Below the pieces are notes generated by a model that worked only from the letters and a program-made list of their open reading frames with translations, had not been told where the DNA came from and did not search any database. Positions 1 to 5,804 of a DNA stretch of 20,759 nucleotides are shown in pieces (within the stretch, counting starts at the first letter, position 1; the number at the start of each line of letters is the position of its first letter). The stretch comes from Leptospiraceae bacterium (GTDB taxonomy: Bacteria > Spirochaetota > Leptospiria > Turneriellales > Turneriellaceae). The stretch lies in contig JAEUSA010000071.1 of NCBI GenBank assembly GCA_016788945.1, positions 1 through 20,759 on the forward strand, read 5' to 3'. Position numbers and translations under genes: made by a program.

Positions 1-1
1 T

Positions 2-229
2 GCCAAACTTACCCTTGTGAATCAGCGCAAGAGCGTGCACAAAATAGATTTCCAGAACACCCCATTTGGTTCAGAAGTCAGCATTAAACCAAATAGCGAA
101 GGTGAAAAGCTGCTCAAATTCGAGCTGACACAAAAGACCAACTACCGCATGATTTCTTGTGCAATCGGTGCTTCGCTCTACCAGATCGATAGCCGCATGC
201 CGGTCTACGAAGGCCTTGGCAATTTCTGA
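2..229 (+). CDS. Possible 3' end of a gene entering from the left edge
   Basis: This frame is open from the first bases of the window to a TGA at 227-229, so it could be the C-terminal 75 residues of a protein that begins outside. Codon third positions are mostly C or G, as in the better-supported genes here, and the peptide is mixed polar and hydrophobic without low complexity. I recognise no family or motif. A minus-strand frame over 71-298 is about as plausible by codon use, so neither strand can be called firmly. If real, the gene converges on the zinc-ribbon gene with a 25-bp gap. Confidence 0.3.
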   Translation, partial: AKLTLVNQRKSVHKIDFQNTPFGSEVSIKPNSEGEKLLKFELTQKTNYRMISCAIGASLYQIDSRMPVYEGLGNF

Positions 230-254
230 TTCGCACATTGCCTGTTGCTTGGCA

Positions 255-1049
255 TCAATGTAGCGACTGATAAGTTTTTCCAACCTGCAAGAGAGCAAAA
301 AGCAGAAAGCCTAAGGCTGCAAAAACGCATATCGCATAACTCATATTGATGAGGGCGATCAACGAATAACGGAAAACCACACCGGTGCTGATTTTGGGTC
401 TCACCGTCGCGCAATCGCTACAGGTTTTGTTAAACAGCGAGTTCTCCGTGCCGCACGCCGCACACGTGTATACAATACGGTGTAGTGATTCGCGTATATT
501 GGCGCGCGTCATCCGCGCCGTAAATACCGGATTCAGGCTTTTCAGAATCAGATCTGCGACATATTTCTCTTCAGGCGCTGGCCTGCTTTTAGCATGCTGG
601 TAACGCAGCACGTGTATCTGCCCTGATGTCCTCACGGGCACGAGCCGGTAGTGTTCAAATGGATAGCGCAATTTGGTATCTGTATCTTTAGCAAATCTCA
701 ATGTTAAATTTCTGAAGTTTTCATCGGGCACCGCAGAAAGCACGTCGGTAATCACTTTTTCGGAATCAGCGCTGCCGTGCGCCGCACCGTCTGTGTGGTA
801 ATACGCACCATGGCCAGACTCCGCACGCGATTGCGTCTCGTCTTGCCAGGCAAAAGATTCCGTAATTCCCTTACCGCGCGAATAGTGTATGAGACCGAAT
901 CTGGATGAATTAAACCGCACTGATTGGACAACAAATTCAGCGTCGACGGCAATGGTCACGCTGCGCGCAAGGTAATCGGGTCGCGAATACTCCTCAAAGA
1001 AGTATTTTCTCCACTCAGCCTGACGTTGTATGCGCGTCAAAGCAAGCAT
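255..1049 (-). CDS. Zinc-ribbon protein with C-terminal membrane helix, unknown function
   Basis: A 264-residue protein of no family I recognise. Residues 1-190 are soluble, mixed alpha/beta in character and have no signal peptide. A four-cysteine zinc ribbon follows: CAAC at 196-199 and CSDC at 210-213, ten residues apart. A strongly hydrophobic segment at about 224-255 could span the membrane once or twice and leaves only a short polar tail. The order suggests a cytoplasmic domain held at the membrane by its C terminus, with the zinc ribbon next to the bilayer. The gene starts with ATG and is divergent from the PrsW-like gene across about 98 bp, which must hold both promoters. The zinc ribbon and anchor are visible; the role is unknown. 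Confidence 0.7.
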   Translation of the reverse strand: MLALTRIQRQAEWRKYFFEEYSRPDYLARSVTIAVDAEFVVQSVRFNSSRFGLIHYSRGKGITESFAWQDETQSRAESGHGAYYHTDGAAHGSADSEKVITDVLSAVPDENFRNLTLRFAKDTDTKLRYPFEHYRLVPVRTSGQIHVLRYQHAKSRPAPEEKYVADLILKSLNPVFTARMTRANIRESLHRIVYTCAACGTENSLFNKTCSDCATVRPKISTGVVFRYSLIALINMSYAICVFAALGFLLFALLQVGKTYQSLH

Positions 1050-1147
1050 GGGTTATGAAACATAGCATCCGCCGTTGCTACTAATACTCTATTAGACGTG
1101 ACATAGCGAACCCTCGCGACAAAAATGGCGGTTGGTAGCAAAATCGC

Positions 1148-2041
1148 ATGTACCTGCTGATTCTGGCAATTCTTCCCGGGATATTGTTACTGTGGTATTT
1201 TCGCCGCAAAGACCATGCGAACCCCGAACCCTCGCGGTATATCTGGATCACCTTGCTGATCTCAGCGGTATTCGTAATACCTGTCGCGCTGATCGAAGTG
1301 GGCTTAACAGCGCTGACCGGACTTTCGGAAACCGGCAATGCACGAAATGTTTTTCTCTATGCATTACTCGTCATCGCTTTGATTGAAGAAATCAGCAAAG
1401 CCCTCGCGGTAAGAATCTACGCGTACCGCAAAATCGAGTTTAACGAACCGATCGATGGTTTACTCTACGGGGCTGCATCAGGTGCGGGATTTGCGATTCT
1501 GGAGAACATTTTCTACGTCATGGAGCACGGTCTCGCCGTCGCCATCATGCGTGCTTTTCTCTCGGTACCGATGCATGTTTTTACCGGAGCCCTGATGGGA
1601 TACGGACTGTTGCGGCTGAAATTGCACGCCTCTTATTCAAGGTTTGCAATACTGTTCACGCTCAGCGTGCTCTTGCACGGCGTTTATGATTTTGTTATTT
1701 TTACCATGACCGTCGCTTCACCGGGTATTGCTATCGGCATATCTGTCGGTGCGGTATTATTGCTTTTTGGTGTCACACGCTACTACGTGCATAAGTACCA
1801 AACAGTAGTCGGTGATGAGACGCCCAAACCCTCCGTAATAAAAAAATTCCTCTGGCGCATTACGGGTATCATGGTACTGCTCGCCTCAGCATTCATGGCG
1901 CTCGGCGCAATGGTGAACTATGCCGAAGGAAAAAAAGATGATATGGCGGTTTATGCCGTCTTAATTTTTCTGCCAGCTGCCTTCGGTATCTATTGTCTGA
2001 TCAGATCGCGCCGGTATCGGCCAACCATTATCACTACGTAA
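1148..2041 (+). CDS. PrsW-family intramembrane metalloprotease
   Basis: A 297-residue polytopic membrane protein with about eight hydrophobic segments. It carries the signatures of PrsW/CAAX-type intramembrane proteases in order: EEISK at 80-84, GFAILEN at 114-120, the helix histidine in PMHVF (His143) and HGVYD at 177-181. In the family these glutamates and histidines form the metal site that cleaves substrates within the membrane; the best-known PrsW cleaves an anti-sigma factor. No anti-sigma gene is in this window, so the substrate is unknown. The last two helices and basic tail, after about residue 220, lie beyond the catalytic core. Its TAA stop directly abuts the stop of the convergent PDZ-thioredoxin gene. 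Family confident; substrate unknown. Confidence 0.88.
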   Translation: MYLLILAILPGILLLWYFRRKDHANPEPSRYIWITLLISAVFVIPVALIEVGLTALTGLSETGNARNVFLYALLVIALIEEISKALAVRIYAYRKIEFNEPIDGLLYGAASGAGFAILENIFYVMEHGLAVAIMRAFLSVPMHVFTGALMGYGLLRLKLHASYSRFAILFTLSVLLHGVYDFVIFTMTVASPGIAIGISVGAVLLLFGVTRYYVHKYQTVVGDETPKPSVIKKFLWRITGIMVLLASAFMALGAMVNYAEGKKDDMAVYAVLIFLPAAFGIYCLIRSRRYRPTIITT

Positions 2042-2812
2042 CTATTCCTTCGCGGCCTGTATCGCCAGCTCCAGCGCCTTTTCCATTCCTCCGTTTGAGG
2101 CAAAGCCGGCAAACCGTACGACTCCTTTCTTGTCGATGACCGCAAGCGTCGGGTAACCTTCAACACGAAATTTCAAGGTCACATCATTGGTCGCGTCTAT
2201 CAAAATCGCATAGGGGGGATTCTTACCGCGGTAGAAATTACGGATCGTCGCATTGTCTTCTGTCGTGACACCGATGATTTTAATTCCGCGGGCGGCCGGT
2301 TTACGCAGAAAATCTTCGAGTGTGTGGCGCACGCCCTCGCAGTTGGCGCACCAGGTTGCCCAGAAATCGACGATCGTCACTTTGTCAGGTTCCTTTGTAT
2401 AATTTCCGCCGCCATAGATTGGCAGGCTGATGGCGGGCGCCTGTTGTCCGATCAGGGAGGCGGTATCGAGCCTCGCACCCAAGGCAACCTGCAAGTTCAG
2501 TTGTTTGCCGTCGCGGAGATAATCGATCGAAACAATCGTGCCCGAGTTGTAACGCTGCACTTCGTCGAATAGGTGGCGCGGGTTGCGTATGGCTACGCCG
2601 TTGAGGGCAAGAATGATGTCGCGGGGCTTCAACCCGGCGCGTTCGGCTGCGGAATCTGGCATGATCTTCTGAATCAGCACGCCGCGGGTAGCTTGTGTGT
2701 GTATCACGCCAAGTAGCGGCGGCTTTTTCGGTGCTTCAAGGCCAGCCTTGTCGGCGGCCGCGATGATCCATGTCAGCGAAGCGAACACCAGCGAGGCGAG
2801 AAACAGTCTCAT
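2042..2812 (-). CDS. Secreted PDZ-thioredoxin (TlpA/ResA-like) fusion protein
   Basis: A 256-residue protein. Residues 1-20 form a signal peptide with a likely cut after AAA, so it acts outside the cytoplasm. A PDZ domain covers about 30-113, with the ligand-loop region near LLGVI at 33-37 and the typical ERAGLKPRDIILALNG stretch at 57-72. A TlpA/ResA-type thioredoxin domain covers about 122-256, with FWATWCANC at 150-158 (active-site Cys155 and Cys158) and the cis-proline in GYPT (Pro221). TlpA-like proteins usually reduce or exchange disulfides in the envelope, for example in cytochrome c maturation; a PDZ in front suggests it docks on the C terminus of a partner. No cytochrome gene is nearby. 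An insertion sequence ends 29 bp upstream of its ATG and may have displaced its promoter. Confidence 0.85.
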   Translation of the reverse strand: MRLFLASLVFASLTWIIAAADKAGLEAPKKPPLLGVIHTQATRGVLIQKIMPDSAAERAGLKPRDIILALNGVAIRNPRHLFDEVQRYNSGTIVSIDYLRDGKQLNLQVALGARLDTASLIGQQAPAISLPIYGGGNYTKEPDKVTIVDFWATWCANCEGVRHTLEDFLRKPAARGIKIIGVTTEDNATIRNFYRGKNPPYAILIDATNDVTLKFRVEGYPTLAVIDKKGVVRFAGFASNGGMEKALELAIQAAKE

Positions 2813-2841
2813 AATCGGGAAAAATCCGAACCCTGCGCGTC

Positions 2842-2928
2842 TGTCAACGCAAACCTGCAGGGTACGTAGTCATCACATAGCTTACAGAACTCGCTCTGCA
2901 CATACTTAACAAATCAGCCATTTGTCCA
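2842..2928 (+). repeat. Left inverted end of the insertion sequence
   Basis: About 87 bp that pair imperfectly with 4134-4214 in reverse complement. The strongest shared blocks are GCAAACCTGC versus CCAAATCTGC, CACATAG, TTACA, CACAT and TTTGTCCA. A small length difference lies in the stretch just before CACATAG. Confidence 0.72.
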
Positions 2929-2950
2929 TTTCAGGCATCGGAGGTATTCG

Positions 2951-4129
2951 ATGCCATGGAAGGAGACTAATGTGTATGAAGAGCGAATGAAGTTCGTGGT
3001 CGCCTGGAAGCAGGGTGGCTGGTCGATGACAGACCTTTGCCGGGAATTCGGCATCAGTCGTGTCACGGGATACAAATACCTTGAGCAGTATGAATCCCAG
3101 GGGCTAGATGGGCTCAAGGACCGGTCTCGGGCACCCAAGAGGCAGCCCAAGGCCGTACGACCTAAGATGGTCGAAATGATTATTAGGGCACGCGACGGCC
3201 ATCCAACCTGGGGTGCCCGAAAGCTCTTGGCCTTGATGAAACGGCGTTATCCGGGTGTTTCCGATTGGCCGTGCCCAAGCACCGTTGGCCGAATTCTTAG
3301 TCGCAAGGGTCTGACCCGAAAGCAAAAACGCCAGCGTAAAGCAGTGCCAGTATACCCGTTATCACATGTGACGGAGCCTAATGACGTCTGGTGCGCCGAC
3401 TTCAAAGGCCATTTCACTGTGGGCAATGGCCTGCGCTGCGATCCGCTGACGATAACGGATGCGCATAGTCGCTTTCTGTTAGGTTGCAAGATTGTACCGA
3501 AGACCACCACAGAGAATACTCAGGCCATATTTACTGAGGTCTTTCGTGAATTTGGCATGCCTTATGCCATACGGACAGATAACGGGGCTCCCTTTGCATC
3601 AACCAGCCTTGCTGGGCTCAGCAGACTGTCCGTTTGGTGGCTGAAGTTGGGTATAGGGCTTGAACGCATTGAGCCCGGTAAACCACAGCAAAATGGGCGT
3701 CACGAACGTATGCACAAGACGCTGAAAGAATCCACGGCGCTGCCACCAAAATCCTCACTCGACGACCAACAGCTGGCTTTTGACTTATTCATGGAGGAGT
3801 ATAACTACGAACGGCCGCATGAAGCCTTACGGAACAAATTGCCATCAGAGCTGTATCAGCCGTCACCGCGCGAATACCCGGAGAAGCTGCCGGAAATTGC
3901 TTATGCCACTAACATCGAAACCTGCCGGGTCAATGATGCCGGAAACATCGGCTATGCAGGGTTCCGCATATTTCTCTCCGGTGCACTTGCCGGCGAACTG
4001 GTTGGCCTGGAGGAGATATCGGAAAGGCATGCCAGGATACACTTTGCCTCGGTCGCCCTTGGCGTAATCGACATGTTTACGGGTAAAGTGTTGCAGTATC
4101 GAAACCCAATGCCGATAAAGCCATTATAG
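2951..4129 (+). CDS. IS481-family DDE transposase
   Basis: A 392-residue transposase/integrase. An N-terminal helix-turn-helix (about 10-60, with SMTDLCREFGISRVTGYKYL) should bind the element ends. A basic linker follows, then an RNase H-like integrase core at about 140-300. The catalytic acidic triad is present: Asp150 in WCADFKG, Asp210 in RTDNGAPF and Glu252 in NGRHERMH. The family cuts and joins DNA at the inverted ends with divalent metal. The ATG is chosen because GGAGG lies seven bases upstream. There is no frameshift or internal stop, so the element looks potentially active. A C-terminal region of about 75 residues after the core is not assigned. Confidence 0.93.
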   Translation: MPWKETNVYEERMKFVVAWKQGGWSMTDLCREFGISRVTGYKYLEQYESQGLDGLKDRSRAPKRQPKAVRPKMVEMIIRARDGHPTWGARKLLALMKRRYPGVSDWPCPSTVGRILSRKGLTRKQKRQRKAVPVYPLSHVTEPNDVWCADFKGHFTVGNGLRCDPLTITDAHSRFLLGCKIVPKTTTENTQAIFTEVFREFGMPYAIRTDNGAPFASTSLAGLSRLSVWWLKLGIGLERIEPGKPQQNGRHERMHKTLKESTALPPKSSLDDQQLAFDLFMEEYNYERPHEALRNKLPSELYQPSPREYPEKLPEIAYATNIETCRVNDAGNIGYAGFRIFLSGALAGELVGLEEISERHARIHFASVALGVIDMFTGKVLQYRNPMPIKPL

Positions 4130-4133
4130 AATT

Positions 4134-4214
4134 TGGACAAAGGAATTTGTAAAGGATGTGTTGAGTTTAAAGTGTAAACTATGTGTCGGTACGTTGAGCA
4201 GATTTGGGTGTACA
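4134..4214 (-). repeat. Right inverted end of the insertion sequence
   Basis: About 81 bp starting 5 bp after the transposase stop and complementary to the left end. The outermost bases are GTGTACA on the plus strand. An AT-rich segment next to this border may serve the rpmH promoter. Confidence 0.72.
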
Positions 4215-4217
4215 ATG

Positions 4218-4226
4218 TGACATAAT
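4218..4226 (+). promoter_or_regulatory. Candidate extended -10 promoter for rpmH
   Basis: TGACATAAT is an extended -10 motif (TG, one base, then CATAAT, five of six to consensus). It sits 3 bp outside the insertion-sequence border and 79 bp before the rpmH ATG. No convincing -35 box lies at normal spacing, which fits an extended -10 promoter. This is a sequence match only. Confidence 0.35.
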
Positions 4227-4305
4227 CAGTACACTTGAGCTGAAGACTGCTGCCGATTCACTCCATTCCGCTTTACAGCCTGTCGCAAACGCGAACATTG
4301 CACCC

Positions 4306-4476
4306 ATGAAACGGACATGGCAGCCCGCAAACAAGAAACGTAACCGCACGCACGGGTTCCGCTCGCGCAATGCCACTGCCGAAGGTCGTGAAGTACTGCG
4401 TCGCCGCCGCCAGAAAGGCCGCTGGAAGCTGACAGTATCCGACGAGCGCCGCCGCTGGGACATCGTTAAGCGCTAA
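4306..4476 (+). CDS. rpmH: 50S ribosomal protein L34
   Basis: A 56-residue highly basic protein with the L34 signature: [20 protein letters not shown] at the N terminus and [11 protein letters not shown] near the C terminus. L34 is a small protein of the large ribosomal subunit. The frame stays open 34 codons upstream, but MKRT is the universal L34 start, so the ATG at 4306 is chosen. The protein is longer than the usual 44-47 residues because of a tail, RRRWDIVKR, after the conserved end. It leads the classic rpmH-rnpA pair. A strong hairpin starts at the base after its stop. Confidence 0.96.
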   Translation: MKRTWQPANKKRNRTHGFRSRNATAEGREVLRRRRQKGRWKLTVSDERRRWDIVKR

Positions 4477-4497
4477 GGAAGTACCGAAGGTACTTCC
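4477..4497 (+). promoter_or_regulatory. Perfect 9-bp triloop hairpin directly after rpmH
   Basis: GGAAGTACC and GGTACTTCC pair perfectly around a GAA loop, starting one base after the rpmH stop. No T-run follows, so it does not look like a simple intrinsic terminator. It could instead stabilise the upstream message, serve as a processing site or cause partial attenuation between rpmH and rnpA. Confidence 0.6.
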
Positions 4498-4501
4498 GGA
4501 A

Positions 4502-4603
4502 CAGACTGTTGAAACCGCAATGTGCGGAAAGCAGCGCTTTGGCAGCAGTTCGTTCTACGAACTGCGAGGCTTTCTGTGCAGGTGGAATCCTTTCAACAGT
4601 CTG
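4502..4603 (+). ncRNA. Cloverleaf-like structured RNA over the rnpA start
   Basis: A perfect 13-bp stem, CAGACTGTTGAAA at 4502-4514 with TTTCAACAGTCTG at 4591-4603, encloses three hairpins, each with a three-base loop: CCGCA/TGCGG (4515-4527), AAAGC/GCTTT (4528-4540) and GCAGTTCGT/ACGAACTGC (4545-4565). The remaining 25 bases (4566-4590) hold a Shine-Dalgarno-like GAGG and two in-frame GTG codons of rnpA. The arrangement suggests a leader element controlling RNase P protein synthesis. An alternative stem, GAAAGC (4527-4532) with GCTTTC (4569-4574), would mask the GAGG and could be a second state. A degenerate small palindromic insertion is another explanation. No known RNA family is recognised. 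Confidence 0.5.
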
Positions 4604-5001
4604 CTAAAATAAAACTTCTGCGCTCGCGCTTTTATACCAGTCTCAAACTCAAAAAGCAGATTGATTTTCTTTTCCAGAAGGGTGGCAAAATTTTTGGCCG
4701 TCACCTGATGCTGCGGTTTGAGCACAGCGGCGAGGTCGATCCGCCGTTTCGCGTGGTTTTTGCCGTCAGCAGCAGGCTCGGCGAAGCGCATGTGCGCAAT
4801 CGCATTAAGCGTCGCCTGCGCGAGGCTTTGTTGCATATTCTGCGCGAGGGTAAGCTGAAACAGTCGGGCTTCAACCTCGCGATACTGCCCAAAAAAGAAG
4901 TCGCAGCGATTGAATACGCTGATCTAATTGCCGATCTGCAGGCTGCTCTCGTAAGACTGCCAAAGGGGCGGGGCAAGACAGATTTGCCGGCAAACTCATA
5001 G
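4576..5001 (+). CDS. rnpA: Ribonuclease P protein component
   Basis: With this start, a 141-residue basic protein with the RnpA pattern: KKQIDFLFQKGGKIFGRHL at about 26-44 in the N-terminal region and the RNR signature VRNRIKRRLRE at about 73-83. It is the protein cofactor of RNase P, which removes 5' leaders from precursor tRNAs. The start is uncertain. GTG at 4576 has GAGG six bases upstream and is preferred; GTG at 4582 and a GTG at 4522 (159 residues) share the frame, and the conserved part begins only near codon 20. Residues before that have no counterpart in typical 110-125 residue family members. The favoured start lies inside the cloverleaf-like element, so translation may depend on its folding. 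Confidence 0.9.
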   Translation: MQVESFQQSAKIKLLRSRFYTSLKLKKQIDFLFQKGGKIFGRHLMLRFEHSGEVDPPFRVVFAVSSRLGEAHVRNRIKRRLREALLHILREGKLKQSGFNLAILPKKEVAAIEYADLIADLQAALVRLPKGRGKTDLPANS

Positions 5002-5020
5002 CTATGGAATTCCCCAACTA

Positions 5021-5053
5021 ATGAAACACAACGGCGGATTAACTCTGTGCTGA
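5021..5053 (+). CDS. Possible 10-codon leader ORF overlapping the yidD start
   Basis: An ATG at 5021 opens MKHNGGLTLC followed by TGA at 5051-5053. The stop lies 1 base beyond the yidD GTG start codon (5047-5049), in another frame. This could couple yidD translation to termination of the short peptide. No strong ribosome-binding site precedes it, so it may be chance. Confidence 0.2.
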   Translation: MKHNGGLTLC

Positions 5054-5271
5054 GAAAATTTTCGATCTTTCTGATTCGTTTCTACCAGTATACCTTCGCT
5101 GCCATTTTAGGCGGTCAGTGCCGTTTTCACCCGACATGTTCAGAATATGCAGTCGAGTGCTTTGAAAAGCTACCCGCCTACCGCGCGTTCTACCTCACGC
5201 TCTGGCGCATTCTGCGCTGCCAGCCATTTGCGAAAGGCGGTTATGATCCAGTGCCTGAAAAGAAGCGCTGA
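5047..5271 (+). CDS. yidD: Membrane protein insertion efficiency factor YidD
   Basis: A 74-residue protein with the YidD signatures CRFHPTCSEYA at 25-35 and CQPFAKGGYDPVP at 58-70, including the three family cysteines (25, 31, 58). An amphipathic N-terminal segment (about 4-22) probably lies on the inner face of the cytoplasmic membrane. YidD helps the insertase YidC. The start is GTG with GGCGG about ten bases upstream; it lies 45 bp after rnpA. In most bacteria yidC follows, but here a convergent acetyltransferase gene begins 3 bp later. Confidence 0.94.
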   Translation: MLRKFSIFLIRFYQYTFAAILGGQCRFHPTCSEYAVECFEKLPAYRAFYLTLWRILRCQPFAKGGYDPVPEKKR

Positions 5272-5283
5272 CGCCTACAGCGC
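5265..5283. terminator. Small hairpin at the yidD/acetyltransferase convergence
   Basis: GCGCTG and CAGCGC form a 6-bp stem with a seven-base loop across the two facing stop codons. No T-run is present on either side, so termination is only possible. Confidence 0.25.
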
Positions 5284-5712
5284 CATCGCAAAATGGTGTG
5301 AAACCATCGCCATGCCGCGGTTTAGATAAAACCGGTGCGCGTCACGCCGCGGATAACCCGAGTCGAGAGTCAACACAGTGCAGCCCAAGCGCACTGCTTC
5401 GCCGCAGACAAATTCAAAAAGACGTTTACCATAACCATGCCCGCGCTTTTCTTGTGTCGTCACTAAATCGTCGATATAGAGGGTCTTGCCCGTATTGAGC
5501 GACGTTAATACACGATAACCGGCTACCGCGATCGGCAGGCCGCCGTCGAACAGCGCTGCTATTTGAAAGCCCTCGCCGCGCGCCGCTTGCACGCGGTGAA
5601 TAAACGTATTCACATCGAGTTTCGGGCGCAATTCATGCAGCACATGAAATATGAGCCGCAAGTCATCATCGCTTTCCATATGGCGGATTGTCAGTGTATG
5701 CGGAGCCTGCAT
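5275..5712 (-). CDS. GNAT-family N-acetyltransferase
   Basis: A 145-residue GNAT protein with this start. The acetyl-CoA-binding motif A is LVTTQEKRGHGYGKRLFE (83-100), with the R-G-H-G-Y-G-K loop at 90-96. The motif B-like helix DAHRFYLNRGM (124-134) follows, and the beta strand TLYIDDL precedes motif A. Such enzymes move the acetyl group from acetyl-CoA to an amine; the substrate cannot be read from sequence. A TTG at 5760 would add 16 residues lacking GNAT features, so the ATG at 5712 is preferred. It converges on yidD with a 3-bp gap and diverges from the TPM-domain gene. Confidence 0.82.
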   Translation of the reverse strand: MQAPHTLTIRHMESDDDLRLIFHVLHELRPKLDVNTFIHRVQAARGEGFQIAALFDGGLPIAVAGYRVLTSLNTGKTLYIDDLVTTQEKRGHGYGKRLFEFVCGEAVRLGCTVLTLDSGYPRRDAHRFYLNRGMAMVSHHFAMAL

Positions 5713-5804
5713 TCCATAAGGTAAATCTGCCCGACCGTGCGGCCAGTTTTTTTCGGCCAACAGAAAATTTGGCCATTCGCCCCGACAGGTAATAGTTTGG
5801 CGCT

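Larger units (their letters stand above)
2842..4214 (+). mobile_element. IS481-family insertion sequence, apparently complete
   Basis: A 1373-bp element around one transposase gene. Its ends form a long imperfect inverted repeat. The left end at 2842 reads inward TGTCAACGCAAACCTGC; the right end, read inward from 4214, is TGTACACCCAAATCTGC. Further matched blocks follow at equal distances: CACATAG, TTACA, CACAT, ACAAAT and TTTGTCCA, reaching about 2928 and 4134. TGT...ACA termini are usual for IS481-type elements. I see no clear target duplication at these borders, so the insertion may be old or the outer borders slightly off. It lies between the PDZ-thioredoxin gene and rpmH. Confidence 0.8.

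Noticed and set aside
71..298. A 75-codon minus-strand frame at the left edge, in a different frame just beyond the zinc-ribbon gene stop.
   Set aside because: It overlaps the zinc-ribbon gene end and a plus-strand frame open from the window edge; no family or start signal favours it. A frameshifted continuation could not be shown.
2861..4194. GGTACGT present near both ends of the insertion sequence (2861-2867 and 4188-4194), as a target duplication.
   Set aside because: The homology between the ends continues outward to TGT...ACA at 2842 and 4214, so these copies lie inside the inverted ends. They also sit at unequal distance from CACATAG.
4204..4305. An upstream extension of 34 codons for rpmH.
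   Set aside because: L34 starts universally with MKRT; the added residues have no ribosomal protein character and run into the insertion-sequence border and promoter.
4502..4603. The cloverleaf-like element as a tRNA.
   Set aside because: The closing stem is 13 bp instead of 7, all hairpin loops have three bases, and there is no anticodon or CCA-adjacent T-arm pattern.
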